From: Oscillospiraceae bacterium
GTDB taxonomy: Bacteria > Bacillota > Clostridia > Oscillospirales > QAMX01
Assembly: GCA_015067705.1 (NCBI GenBank)
Contig: SVLW01000002.1
Coordinates: forward strand, 1 to 46,954
Direction: 5' to 3'
DNA length: 46,954 nucleotides
Shown here: positions 16,345 to 24,796 of the stretch, in pieces
Layout: the number at the start of each line of letters is the position of its first letter
Position numbering within the stretch: the first letter of the stretch is position 1
Position numbers and translations under genes: made by a program
The notes under the pieces: model-generated
Databases searched by the model: none
What the model saw: only the letters and a program-made list of their open reading frames with translations
Told to the model about the DNA's origin: nothing

Positions 16345-16707
16345 ATGGCAAAGGATCTGGTGAAAATGAGCCTGCTTTATGACCTCTATGGCGGCATGCT
16401 CACAGAGAAACAGCGCGAACTCTTCACGCTTTATTACGAAGAGGATTATTCCCTGGCCGAGATTGCCCAGAATGAGGGCATCACCCGTCAGGGCGTGCGG
16501 GACACCATTGTCCGCGCCGAGGAAGCTCTGCAGGCCTGTGAGGATCGGCTTCACCTCTCCGACCGTCTTTCCGAGATCCGCGCTGCCGCCCAGAAGATCG
16601 CCGTGGCCGCCTATGAGGCCGGGGAGATCAACCGCCGCAGTTATTTCGATACGCGGATCGACCAGTATGTAAAGGACATCATCGAAGCAGCGAGGGTTAT
16701 GGAATAA
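16345..16707 (+). CDS. ylxM: YlxM/p13-like helix-turn-helix protein
   Basis: This 120-residue helical protein resembles the C-terminal half of sigma factors (region 4): the segment DYSLAEIAQNEGITRQGVRDT near residues 34-54 is a clear helix-turn-helix. YlxM always sits beside ffh and is thought to modulate signal recognition particle activity. It starts at ATG 16345 behind GAGGGAGT and its stop overlaps the ffh ATG by one base (TAATG), showing translational coupling. Confidence 0.92.
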   Translation: MAKDLVKMSLLYDLYGGMLTEKQRELFTLYYEEDYSLAEIAQNEGITRQGVRDTIVRAEEALQACEDRLHLSDRLSEIRAAAQKIAVAAYEAGEINRRSYFDTRIDQYVKDIIEAARVME

Positions 16708-18107
16708 TGGCATTTGAAAGTTTATCCGAACGCATTACATCGGCGTTTAAGAACCTGCGAAGCAAGGGCCGCCTGACGGAACGCGATATCCGCGATGCGA
16801 TGCGGGAAATCCGTATGGCACTGCTTGAGGCTGACGTCAACTATAAGGTTGCCCGCGACTTCATCAAGACCGTCTCCGATAAGGCCATCGGCGCAAACGT
16901 GCTGGAAAGCCTGACACCGGGACAGCAGGTCATTAAAATCGTCAACGACGAACTGGTTGCCCTCATGGGCGGCACCAACGAAAAGATCGCTATGGCGTCC
17001 CGTCCGCCTACGGTGGTCATGCTGGTGGGTCTCCAGGGCGCCGGTAAAACCACCAACGGCGCAAAGCTTGCCGGGTATTTCAAGCGCCAGGGCAAGCGCC
17101 CCCTGATGGCCGCCTGTGACGTCTATCGTCCCGCCGCCATCCAGCAGTTAAAGATCGCTGCCGGCACCTTTGACATTCCCGTTTATGAGGAAGGCCAGGG
17201 CGACCCGGTGAAGATCGCCCAGAACGCCATCGAGCACGCCCGCCGCCACGGCAACGATATCGTCTTTATCGATACCGCCGGCCGTCTCCATGTGGACGAG
17301 GCATTGATGGACGAACTCTGCCGCATCCGCGACACCGTTCACCCCAACGAGATCCTCTTCTTCGCAAACGCCATGACCGGCCAGGACGCCGTCACGGCAG
17401 CAGGCGAATTCAACGATAAAATCGGCATCAACGGCGTCTATATGACCCAGATGGACTCCGACGCCCGCGGCGGCGCGGCTCTGTCCATCCGTGCCGTCAC
17501 CGGCAAGCCCATTAAGTTCATCGGTACCGGCGAAAAGATCGCCGATCCCAACTCCATCGAGCTGTTCCACCCGGAGCGTATGGCCTCCCGTATCCTCGGC
17601 ATGGGCGATATGCTCACCCTCATCGAAAAGGCTCAGGCCGACTTCGACGAGAAGAAGGCGGAGGAGCTGGAGCGCAAGCTCCGCGAGTCGAGAATGGACC
17701 TCAATGACTATCTCGACCAGCTGCGGCAGATGAAGAAAATGGGTTCTGTGCAGGATATGCTGGGCATGATCCCCGGCATCAAGGCCTCCCAGCTCAAGGA
17801 CGTGAAGGTGGATGATCGCCAGTTCATCCGCATGGAAGCCATCATCACTTCCATGACGCCCCAGGAGCGGGAAAACCCCGAGCTCATCAACATGAGCCGC
17901 AAAAAGCGCATCGCCGCAGGCTGTGGACAGAAGGTGGAGGACGTCAATCGCTTGCTGAAGCAGTTTGACATGATCCGGCAGATGTCCAAGACGCTTGCCA
18001 AGTCCGGCGGCAAAATGCCGAACTTCGGCCCCGGCGGCATCCCCAAGATGAAGCGCATGAAGACCCGCCGCGATGGCGGCAACGGCAAGTTCAAGCTGCC
18101 GTTTTAA
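16707..18107 (+). CDS. ffh: Signal recognition particle GTPase
   Basis: This 466-residue protein binds signal sequences at the ribosome with the SRP RNA and delivers nascent chains to FtsY at the membrane. It has the N domain (1-90), a GTPase G domain with P-loop GLQGAGKTT near residue 107, DTAGR and TQMD motifs, and a methionine-rich M domain (about 300-440) with the MSRKKRIAAGCG RNA-binding helix. All key motifs are intact. No SRP RNA gene was seen in the window. Confidence 0.97.
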   Translation: MAFESLSERITSAFKNLRSKGRLTERDIRDAMREIRMALLEADVNYKVARDFIKTVSDKAIGANVLESLTPGQQVIKIVNDELVALMGGTNEKIAMASRPPTVVMLVGLQGAGKTTNGAKLAGYFKRQGKRPLMAACDVYRPAAIQQLKIAAGTFDIPVYEEGQGDPVKIAQNAIEHARRHGNDIVFIDTAGRLHVDEALMDELCRIRDTVHPNEILFFANAMTGQDAVTAAGEFNDKIGINGVYMTQMDSDARGGAALSIRAVTGKPIKFIGTGEKIADPNSIELFHPERMASRILGMGDMLTLIEKAQADFDEKKAEELERKLRESRMDLNDYLDQLRQMKKMGSVQDMLGMIPGIKASQLKDVKVDDRQFIRMEAIITSMTPQERENPELINMSRKKRIAAGCGQKVEDVNRLLKQFDMIRQMSKTLAKSGGKMPNFGPGGIPKMKRMKTRRDGGNGKFKLPF

Positions 18108-18182
18108 TTCTCCCGATATCATTCGCAGATTTCGCGAAGCAGATATACATTCAAAAAATTTTTATTACAGGATGGTGCAACC

Positions 18183-18422
18183 ATGGTCAAGATCAGACTT
18201 CGCCGCGTTGGCGCTAAGAAGGCTCCTTATTACAGAGTCGTCGTCGCAGATTCCCGTTATCCCCGTGACGGCCGTTTCATCGAAGAAATCGGCACTTATA
18301 ACCCCATGACCGAACCGTCCACCATTAACATCAATGGTGAGAAGGCTCTCCAGTGGATCAAGAACGGCGCTCAGCCCACCGATACTGTCAAGGTTCTTCT
18401 GAAGCGTGCAGGTATCGTGTAA
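18183..18422 (+). CDS. rpsP: 30S ribosomal protein S16
   Basis: This 79-residue ribosomal protein has the family start [20 protein letters not shown] and the GTYNPM motif. It follows ffh by 75 bases without a visible terminator and precedes khpA, the usual order in Gram-positive bacteria. Confidence 0.97.
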   Translation: MVKIRLRRVGAKKAPYYRVVVADSRYPRDGRFIEEIGTYNPMTEPSTININGEKALQWIKNGAQPTDTVKVLLKRAGIV

Positions 18423-18437
18423 GGAGGCTTCCTCTTT

Positions 18438-18674
18438 ATGAAGGAATTACTGATTTACATTGTTTCGCATTTGGTGGATGATAAAGACGCGATCGAGGTC
18501 ATCGAGCGCGAAGGTGAAGCCGAAAACGAAACTGTCCTGGAACTCCATGTGGCCAAAGACGATGTCGGCAAGGTCATTGGACGCCAGGGTCGGATCGCAA
18601 AAGAGATCCGCACGATCATCCGCGGCGCCGCGAACCGGGAAGGCAAGCGCGTCAGCGTGGAGATTGCAGGCTAA
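18438..18674 (+). CDS. khpA: KH-domain RNA-binding protein KhpA
   Basis: This 78-residue protein is a single KH domain with the GxxG loop in VIGRQGRIAKEIR (about residues 50-62). In Gram-positive bacteria KhpA works with KhpB (Jag/EloR) in RNA regulation linked to cell elongation. It has an AAGGAGG site 11 bases upstream of the ATG and lies 15 bases after rpsP. Confidence 0.94.
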   Translation: MKELLIYIVSHLVDDKDAIEVIEREGEAENETVLELHVAKDDVGKVIGRQGRIAKEIRTIIRGAANREGKRVSVEIAG

Positions 18675-18687
18675 AAATAGTCTGATG

Positions 18688-18721
18688 TTCCCCTGTGTGT
18701 CCGTCACGCAGGGGAATTTTT
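18688..18721 (+). terminator. Terminator after khpA
   Basis: TTCCCCTGTGTG and CACGCAGGGGAA pair with one mismatch around a five-base loop and are followed by a T run. It closes the ylxM-ffh-rpsP-khpA operon. Confidence 0.85.
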
Positions 18722-18752
18722 GCATTTTCAGGTAAGGAAAGGAGAATCTCTT

Positions 18753-18956
18753 ATGAAAAAGACCATCAAGATCGAAGGCATGATGTGCGAGCATTGCGTG
18801 CGCGCTGTGAAGAACGGTCTGGAGGCACTCCCCGGCGTCACCGCCGAGGTCTCCCTGGCCGATGGCACCGCCATTGTGGAGGCGGCTGAGCTTGATAACG
18901 AAAAGCTCCGCTTCGTCATCGAGGACGAGGGCTATACCGTATTGGAAATTCTCTGA
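18753..18956 (+). CDS. Heavy-metal-associated domain protein (copper chaperone-like)
   Basis: This 67-residue protein has one HMA ferredoxin-like fold with the metal-binding motif GMMCEHC (residues 9-15), typical of CopZ-like Cu(I) carriers. It starts at ATG 18753 behind AAGGAGAA; an upstream in-frame ATG at 18720 lies in the preceding terminator. No copper ATPase is nearby, so its partner is unknown. Confidence 0.9.
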   Translation: MKKTIKIEGMMCEHCVRAVKNGLEALPGVTAEVSLADGTAIVEAAELDNEKLRFVIEDEGYTVLEIL

Positions 18957-18961
18957 GAAGC

Positions 18962-19002
18962 AAAAAGGCCGCCGGAACGATCTCGTTCCGGCGGCCTTTT
19001 TT
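18962..19002. terminator. Bidirectional terminator
   Basis: A 19-bp perfect stem with a two-base loop, AAAAAGGCCGCCGGAACGA against its complement, has U tracts both ways. It serves the rightward HMA gene and the leftward M42-like gene, whose stop codon overlaps its edge. Confidence 0.93.
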
Positions 19003-19919
19003 CAGCCTTTTAAGAGGAATTTCTTCAGCATCTCCGCCACTTTTTCCGCGTCGCGGAGATCGGCGCGCTCAATGAGCGTGCCGGGATCCTGCACCGCATA
19101 GCCGATGGCGGCGGCAGGTACGCCTGCGCCCACCCGCTGGATCGCGGAGAGGTCGGACACGGCCCCGCCCTTGAAATCATGCTGCACTTCGTCCGCGGCC
19201 TCCGTCAGCTGTGCAAGCAGCGCGGGGTCGGAGACGGCATACCCGGACTGGTGACACACGGCGGCGCCCTTGCCGCACTTCACGGCCCCTTCGGGCAGAG
19301 CGGAGAGCGTCACCGCTACATCCGGCGCTGCCAGTTCGATGGCCGGCGCGGCGTCCCGGGCGCCCAGCATATGATGCCCCGTGAACACCAGCGTCAGGTC
19401 AGCGCTCATATCCATATCCGCCAGTACGTCCAGTAAAATCGCGGCGGACAGACCGGCGGCGATGCCGGCACCCACGAGCTTGTCGCCGTGCACCGCGGCG
19501 GGCGATGCCAGCACAAAGGCATCCCCGGTCTCGGCCTCCCCGAAGGGGGTCAGCAGGAGATCGGCGGCCTTCAGATCTTTCGGATTCCCGGCGCTCAAAA
19601 CGCCCGGCACACCTTTCGAGGACACTACCGGCGCGCCGTATGCTGCCGGTAAATTGTCAAAGCCCAGCGGATTCACCCGCATGGCGCCGCTTTCCTCCCG
19701 ATACGTGGCCAGGAAGCCGGGATCGTCCACATGGGTGCAAAGGGCGATTTTCCGCCCGGTGCCGGGGCGGTGGAGGAGGAGACTGCCGCCGGGCGTCCGG
19801 CGGATCTCCGGGGCATAGGGTGCCGCGGCCTCTGCAATGGCGTCCAGTCGTCCCGCGGCGAAGCCGGAGGGCGCGGGAATGGCGGCAAAACGGAAAGCAA
19901 GTTCCTGTATCTTCTTCAT
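19002..19919 (-). CDS. M42-peptidase-like protein lacking metal ligands
   Basis: This 305-residue protein aligns by eye with M42 aminopeptidases (YsdC/PepA type), with the family entry IPAPSGF (residues 14-20) and THVDDPGF (62-69). Only the first histidine (His63) of the metal site remains. The bridging Asp region, normally like DNR or DDR, reads GAGIAAG (150-156). The catalytic Glu-Glu is replaced by GHHMLGARD (181-189). The Asp after the next strand is absent, and the final His region reads QDPGTLIERAD (277-287). It is also shorter than the usual 340-360 residues. It is probably not a peptidase; a structural or regulatory role is inferred. It follows mrdA by three bases, so it belongs to the cell-shape operon. 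Confidence 0.78.
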   Translation of the reverse strand: MKKIQELAFRFAAIPAPSGFAAGRLDAIAEAAAPYAPEIRRTPGGSLLLHRPGTGRKIALCTHVDDPGFLATYREESGAMRVNPLGFDNLPAAYGAPVVSSKGVPGVLSAGNPKDLKAADLLLTPFGEAETGDAFVLASPAAVHGDKLVGAGIAAGLSAAILLDVLADMDMSADLTLVFTGHHMLGARDAAPAIELAAPDVAVTLSALPEGAVKCGKGAAVCHQSGYAVSDPALLAQLTEAADEVQHDFKGGAVSDLSAIQRVGAGVPAAAIGYAVQDPGTLIERADLRDAEKVAEMLKKFLLKG

Positions 19920-19922
19920 ACG

Positions 19923-21932
19923 TTACTCCTGTTCTTCCGGAGCGGGCGCTTCGGTGGGGGCCTCCTCGCCGAAATACGCGGTGAGGATCTCCCGGGCGAC
20001 TCTTGCGGCGTTATTGCCGGAGGCACCGTGCTCGATCACCACGGCCACGGCGATCTCCGGCGCATCTGCGGGAGCCGCCAGAATGAAAAGGCCGTTGGCC
20101 TGCCCCACGCTCACCTGCGCGGAGCCGGATTTGCCCAGTACCGGAATGTGATAGTCGGAAAAAACGGTGCTGGCCGTGCCGTCTGATGTCACGGCCAGCA
20201 TTCCTTCCTTTATAGTATCGTATATTTCGTCGGAAATTGCAACCGTATTTCGCAGTTCCGCCGTCTCCTGCCGGAGGATCCTTCCGTCCGGGGCTACTGC
20301 CTGATGAAGCAGGTGCGGGCGGTACAGCTTTCCGCCGTTTGCCAGCGCCGCCATGTAGGAGGCCAGCTGCAGCGGCGTGTAGAGATGATCGGACTGGCCG
20401 ATGGCGGCCTGCAGGGTATCCCCGGCATACCATCCGCCCGCCCGGTTCTCTGGCCCGGCCACCACGCCGCCGGATTCTCCGGGCAGCTCGATCCCGGTGG
20501 GACTGCCCAGGCCAAAGGCCGCCGCCCAGTCCTCCAGCGCCTGGATGCCGCAGAGCCGCCCCGCCTCGTAAAAGAAGCAGTTGCAGGATTCCTGCAGGGC
20601 TTCCGCCGAAGTGAGATGTCCATGCACCTCGCCCCGATCCCGATAGACCCAGCAGTGATAGAGATACTGCGGCGCAAAATACCGGTATACCCCCTCACAG
20701 GGCAGGGTGTCCTCCACGCCGATCCATCCCTCCGTCAGCGCCGCCAGCGCCGTAATGGGCTTGAAAGTGGAGCCGGGGGCATAGCGCCCCATGATGGCGC
20801 GGTTAAAAAGCGGGGAGAGGGGATCCGCCGAGAGCGCGGTATAGTCCGCGTGGAAACTGGCCTGTGAATAGGTGGGATAGCTTGCCATGGCCAGCACCTC
20901 ACCGCTATCCACCCGGAGCGCCACTGCCGCGCCGCCCTCCGCCGCCACGCCGCTGTCCCGCAGTTGGCCGATCTGCCGCGCCAGGGCATCCTCTGCCGCC
21001 TGCTGCAGCCGAAGATCCAACGTGAGATACACGTCCCCGCCGGAACGGGCAGGGAATTCCTGCACCACCGCCGTGACGTTGCCCGCCTCATCCACCTCCA
21101 CCAGACGCTGTCCGTCCTGTCCCCGAAGCAGCTCCTCAAAGGCGCGCTCCGCGCCGTCCCGCCCGATGACGGCATCCGCCGCATAGCCCGCCGCGGCGTA
21201 GTCCTCCGCCTCCCCGGCAGTGACTCCGCCGGTGCGCCCCAGAAGATGGGCGGCATAGGGCGTGAGATATTCCCGCACGTAGTCCGTCTCTGCCGCAAGG
21301 CAGGGATACTCCGTCGCCTGCTCCGCCAGTTGACTGATCAGCGCGAGATCCACCTCTTCCGCCAGTAAAAGCGGCTGTTCCGCGCCGAAATCGGAGATTA
21401 TCATATCATAAAAAACGCCCAGTACCCGACGGGCCTCGCGGGTGCTCCACTCCTCCGGCACCCGGCAGGCTGCGCGCAGCGCGTCAAAGGCCTCCGCCGC
21501 CGGGAGATCCTCTTGAAGCCCGTAATGCCGCAGTACCCGCGCCATGCGCCGGGCGTCGGCGCTGTTCGCATCGTAGGTATAGCGCCACGGGGCGGCCGGG
21601 GAGAGGGGCATGGCGTCCTCATAAGAAATGCCGTGCTCTGTCAAAAGCGCCAGCGCATCCCGGATCCACTCCGCTGCCGCGTCCCGCTGCCATCCGTCGT
21701 GCCGGATGTACAGCCGGTACACCGTGCGGTTTTTGACCAGCGGCACGCCGTTCCGGTCAAAGAGCTCGCCCCGGCTGGCGGGCAGACTCTCGGTTCGGAG
21801 AATCCGGTGGGGTTCCGCCGTGTTCTCCGGCACGGCGGTGAGCTGCATCCCGCCGCACACCGCCGTCAGCCAGCAGAGCAGTCCCACGCTTAAAAAGAAC
21901 AGGATCGCGCCTCTCCGGCGCAGTCCCGTCAT
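19923..21932 (-). CDS. mrdA: Penicillin-binding protein 2 (elongation transpeptidase)
   Basis: This 669-residue class B penicillin-binding protein cross-links sidewall peptidoglycan in the elongasome. It has an N-terminal membrane anchor (residues 8-28), a dimerisation region beginning SRGELFDRNG, and a transpeptidase domain with all three catalytic motifs: STFK (Ser388), SCN, and KSG (Lys601). KSG in place of KTG is normal in PBP2. I chose ATG 21932, which has GGAGGGAGG four bases upstream and overlaps the mreD stop by four bases. The C-terminal tail is rich in Glu, Ala and Pro. Confidence 0.93.
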   Translation of the reverse strand: MTGLRRRGAILFFLSVGLLCWLTAVCGGMQLTAVPENTAEPHRILRTESLPASRGELFDRNGVPLVKNRTVYRLYIRHDGWQRDAAAEWIRDALALLTEHGISYEDAMPLSPAAPWRYTYDANSADARRMARVLRHYGLQEDLPAAEAFDALRAACRVPEEWSTREARRVLGVFYDMIISDFGAEQPLLLAEEVDLALISQLAEQATEYPCLAAETDYVREYLTPYAAHLLGRTGGVTAGEAEDYAAAGYAADAVIGRDGAERAFEELLRGQDGQRLVEVDEAGNVTAVVQEFPARSGGDVYLTLDLRLQQAAEDALARQIGQLRDSGVAAEGGAAVALRVDSGEVLAMASYPTYSQASFHADYTALSADPLSPLFNRAIMGRYAPGSTFKPITALAALTEGWIGVEDTLPCEGVYRYFAPQYLYHCWVYRDRGEVHGHLTSAEALQESCNCFFYEAGRLCGIQALEDWAAAFGLGSPTGIELPGESGGVVAGPENRAGGWYAGDTLQAAIGQSDHLYTPLQLASYMAALANGGKLYRPHLLHQAVAPDGRILRQETAELRNTVAISDEIYDTIKEGMLAVTSDGTASTVFSDYHIPVLGKSGSAQVSVGQANGLFILAAPADAPEIAVAVVIEHGASGNNAARVAREILTAYFGEEAPTEAPAPEEQE

Positions 21933-22372
21933 CGTGCCTCCCTCCGCCGCAGCAGCGGGAACAGGAGCAGCGCGGACAGCGCCGCGCCGATGCCCTGCCG
22001 CAGCCAGGGCAGGGATACCGGCACGCCGAAGCACCATGCCGCCCCCGCCCGGGCCAGCATCCCGCCATAGCCCAGAATCATCGCCGCACCCAATACCGGG
22101 AGCAGCGTTCCCCGCACCCGCGGCACCGCATACCGCGCCAGGAGCAGCATCGCCGGCAGCAGAAAGACCAGCGCGAACGCATCCGTCTCCCGCCGCGCCG
22201 CCATGAGGAGCGCCCCCACCGCACCGCAGACCATCGCCGTGCCCCGTGCCTCCCGCCAGAGCAGACCGGCCAGCAGCCCCGGCAGCAGATCGATCTCATA
22301 CCGGGCATACACCGCCGCAAATAGCCATAAAAGGAGGCTATAAAGCGCAAATCTCAGCCATTTTCCCATCAT
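21929..22372 (-). CDS. mreD: Rod shape-determining protein MreD
   Basis: This 147-residue hydrophobic protein has four or five predicted membrane helices and a DLLPGLLAGLLWR segment. MreD links MreC and PBP2 in the elongasome. It is identified largely by position between mreC and mrdA, since the family is poorly conserved. The start is one of two adjacent ATGs at 22372/22369; both overlap the mreC stop. A much longer frame runs upstream through mreC and is a shadow. Confidence 0.85.
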   Translation of the reverse strand: MMGKWLRFALYSLLLWLFAAVYARYEIDLLPGLLAGLLWREARGTAMVCGAVGALLMAARRETDAFALVFLLPAMLLLARYAVPRVRGTLLPVLGAAMILGYGGMLARAGAAWCFGVPVSLPWLRQGIGAALSALLLFPLLRRREAR

Positions 22373-23175
22373 TTTCCGCCTTCCGCTCCATAGGAGGTGA
22401 TGATAAATACCCGCCGGATCCCCTCTGTCTCCACGGCGGGCCGCAGCTCCGCCGTAACGGACAGGCCGTTCTCCTGGGTCTCCAGACTGCGGATGTGTCC
22501 GAGAAACAGATTCGGCGGATATGCGCCGCCGAGACCCGAGGTGACGACCCTGCCGCCGATGCGGCTGCGGCTCTCCTGGGGCAGGAGCGTGAGCTGCAGA
22601 CCGTCGCCGCCCCGGACAATGCCCATCTCGCCGGTGGCCGTCACCATGGCGCCCGCCTGAAAGGCGGCGTCCGTCACCGGCGCGGCCTCGCTCCACCAGG
22701 CCCCCGCCGCCGTGACACAGCCCACCATGCCTTCCCACACCACCACGGCATGACCCACCGCCACGCCGTCCTCCGTGCCCCGATCCAACAGCAGTCTGCC
22801 GTCCGCCTCGCCGATCACCCGGGCGGACAGCAGCGTGGCTTCCGGATTCTTCCGGGACAGGGACAAAAGCTCCCGCAGGGCAGCATTTTCCTCCTGCAAA
22901 AGCTCCGCCTCCCGCATTTGTGCCCGGGCGTCGGACAGGGTCTGCCGCAGCGCCTCGTTCTCCTGCCGCAGCGCGGCATTCTGCGCGGCGGTGTCCCAAT
23001 GCAGCGCCGCCTGTTCCTCGCCCCACGCCAGCATCCGCTGCAGCGGTGCGGCGGCGAAAAGCGCCGCCCGCCGCACCGGCGATACCCCGCCGGAGGCCGC
23101 GGCATAGCCTGTCATGCCAAGCGCCGCACAGAGGACGATCCCGGCAAAGATCTGTCGTTTTCTCTTCATCCGCAC
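22369..23175 (-). CDS. mreC: Rod shape-determining protein MreC
   Basis: This 268-residue protein has one N-terminal membrane segment, a coiled coil (about residues 55-110, rich in Glu/Leu/Arg/Gln), and beta-barrel domains that bind PBP2, as in LLLDRGTEDGVAVGHAVV. I prefer the GTG at 23175, five bases after GGGGAG; the ATG at 23169 gives two residues less and is too far from that site. It lies 100 bases after maf with a hairpin between. Confidence 0.9.
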   Translation of the reverse strand: MRMKRKRQIFAGIVLCAALGMTGYAAASGGVSPVRRAALFAAAPLQRMLAWGEEQAALHWDTAAQNAALRQENEALRQTLSDARAQMREAELLQEENAALRELLSLSRKNPEATLLSARVIGEADGRLLLDRGTEDGVAVGHAVVVWEGMVGCVTAAGAWWSEAAPVTDAAFQAGAMVTATGEMGIVRGGDGLQLTLLPQESRSRIGGRVVTSGLGGAYPPNLFLGHIRSLETQENGLSVTAELRPAVETEGIRRVFIITSYGAEGGK

Positions 23176-23216
23176 GATTTCTCCCCAAAATATCCGGCAG
23201 AATCCTGTCGAATCCC

Positions 23217-23258
23217 CAAAAAACAGCAGAAGCTGCACCGATTGCCCGGTGCAGCTTC
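23217..23258 (-). terminator. Hairpin with T run between maf and mreC
   Basis: On the minus strand GAAGCTGCACCG and CGGTGCAGCTTC form a 12-bp stem with a six-base loop, followed by TGCTG and six T. It looks like an intrinsic or partial terminator inside the operon, which would lower mreCD-mrdA relative to zapA-maf. Confidence 0.72.
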
Positions 23259-23275
23259 CTGTTCCATTTCATTTT

Positions 23276-23857
23276 TTACCAGCGGGAGATCCCCAGTTCC
23301 TCCAGCATCCCGGCAAGGCGATAAAGGGGGAGTCCCATCACATTATAGTAATCCCCGCGGATGCCGGAAACAAACCGGCAGGCCAGGCCCTGGATGCCAT
23401 AGGCCCCCGCCTTGTCATAGGGCGGCTCTGCGGCGATATAGGCCTCGATCTCCTGATCGGTGAGCGTACGGAAACGCACGTCCGTGATCTCGCATCCGAT
23501 GAGCTCGCGCCCGTCCTGCCGGACGCATACGCCGCTCATTACCTGATGCTCCCGGCCGGACAGCAGACGCAGCATGGCCACGGCCTCGTCGTGATCCCCG
23601 GGCTTTCCCAGGATCTTCCCGTCGATGGTCACCACTGTGTCGGAACCGATGACCACGGCCCCCGGATGCCGGGCAGATACGTCCCGGGCCTTTGCGGCAG
23701 AGAGCACCTCCACGGTCTCCTCACAGGTTTTGCAGGCGGCGGCCAGGGCCTCCTCCTGCACGTCGGCCTCCTCGATCAGAAAGTCCCGCAGGCCGATGCG
23801 GGGCAAAAGCTCCCGCCGCCGTGGCGAACGGGACGCCAGAATGATCTGCGGCTCCAT
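23276..23857 (-). CDS. maf: Maf-like nucleotide pyrophosphatase
   Basis: This 193-residue enzyme hydrolyses non-canonical or modified nucleoside triphosphates such as dTTP/UTP or methylated forms. Family motifs are intact: LASRSPRRRELL (residues 7-18), VIGSDTVV near 70, GKPGDHDEA, and PYDKAGAYGIQG. The ATG at 23857 overlaps the zapA stop by one base. The maf-mreCD linkage is common in Clostridia. Confidence 0.94.
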   Translation of the reverse strand: MEPQIILASRSPRRRELLPRIGLRDFLIEEADVQEEALAAACKTCEETVEVLSAAKARDVSARHPGAVVIGSDTVVTIDGKILGKPGDHDEAVAMLRLLSGREHQVMSGVCVRQDGRELIGCEITDVRFRTLTDQEIEAYIAAEPPYDKAGAYGIQGLACRFVSGIRGDYYNVMGLPLYRLAGMLEELGISRW

Positions 23858-24246
23858 CAGTCCTGCTCCAGTGCCCGGGCCGCGGCCTCCCGGCGCAGGG
23901 CGGAAAGCTCTGTCCGCAGGCGGGCGATCTCGTCGCTGTAGGCCTTGATCTGACTGCGCAGACTCTCGGCGGTCTCGGCGGCGCGGGTCTTTTCGTCCGC
24001 CAGATTGCACGCGGCCAGCACCACGGCGTCCGCCCGGGATACCCGGCCGTTCTCCGTAATGCCGCGCACCTTTTCATCCACCAGTGCGGCCACCCGGCGG
24101 ATATAGTCCTCCGTCTCCGCGGCCACAACGGTATATTCCTCCCCGGCGATCTCCACGCGCACTCGGTTCTTCGGTGCGGCGGCGCCCTCGGAATTCATCA
24201 CCCGGGACAGATAGCTTGCAATGCTGTCTTTCGCTTCGTTCTTCAT
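23857..24246 (-). CDS. zapA: Cell division protein ZapA
   Basis: This 129-residue protein stabilises FtsZ bundles at the septum. The ZapA core begins RVRVEIAGEEYTVVA (residues 29-43) and continues to the DAVVLAACNLADE segment; the C-terminal third is a coiled coil. The first 27 residues are an extension not usual in ZapA. It is the first gene of the shape operon, with a promoter 130 bases upstream. Confidence 0.9.
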   Translation of the reverse strand: MKNEAKDSIASYLSRVMNSEGAAAPKNRVRVEIAGEEYTVVAAETEDYIRRVAALVDEKVRGITENGRVSRADAVVLAACNLADEKTRAAETAESLRSQIKAYSDEIARLRTELSALRREAAARALEQD

Positions 24247-24379
24247 ATGGCAAAATCCCTTTCCGGATCGGGAACCGCGTCCCGGCTCCCCTCCATTTTA
24301 TCGGATGCATACGGCGGACACAAGGGGAAAACCGTCTCCTTTTGCCGCCTCCGGCAGAATCAAAATTTCCTACAAATAC

Positions 24380-24408
24380 ATGATAGCACATAATTTCGAA
24401 AAATGCAA
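24380..24408 (-). promoter_or_regulatory. Promoter of the zapA-maf-mreCD-mrdA operon
   Basis: On the minus strand TTGCAT (24403-24408) and TATCAT (24380-24385) are 17 bases apart in an AT-rich stretch. Confidence 0.75.
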
Positions 24409-24796
24409 AATATTCCGCTCTCATACAAATTTGATAAAAATATTTTGCAGGAAAATCCCGCTTTTCGGATGAAACGGAAAAAGAAAATGCGGAAGCGGAA
24501 ATGCGTGCAGGAACCTTGCTCTTTTGATGCAGATTGCGGCCGATACCCCGCAGAAAAAAGGAATTTCAACGAGCGGAAGCAGAAAAATGAAAGACAGGAA
24601 AAGAAAACTTGCAAAAGGAGGATTTGTGCAAAAATGATACGCACTCTCCCCGCATTCTCCAAAAAAGACTGTACATCTGTACCGGTTTTATTGTATAATA
24701 CTAGTTGCTGAATGGGGGAGTATCGGATTCCCCTGCTTCGGCCCCACGATTTGTATACCCACATTCAATGATAAGATAGAAGGAGGAACACACATC
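24409..24796. other. Intergenic region between zapA and ppdK promoters
   Basis: This AT-rich gap lies between divergent genes. I see no conserved gene. A TATAAT box at 24694-24699 is the best -10 for ppdK; a TGTACA-like sequence 18 bases before it is a weak -35. The remaining 270 bases hold no clear hairpin or motif. Confidence 0.6.

Noticed and set aside
20130-20132. KSG in place of KTG in PBP2 as a resistance change
   Set aside because: KSG occurs in normal PBP2 proteins, including that of Escherichia coli, and the other catalytic motifs are standard.
21929-23272. A 447-codon frame reading through mreC into mreD
   Set aside because: Only its last 147 codons resemble MreD; the rest is out-of-frame mreC sequence rich in Gly and Arg.
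24403-24711. A plus-strand frame of 102 codons upstream of ppdK, and a 25-codon frame at its end
   Set aside because: It is Lys/Arg-rich with no domain and overlaps the zapA promoter; the GGAGG near 24620 is 12 bases from the short frame's ATG, too far for good use.
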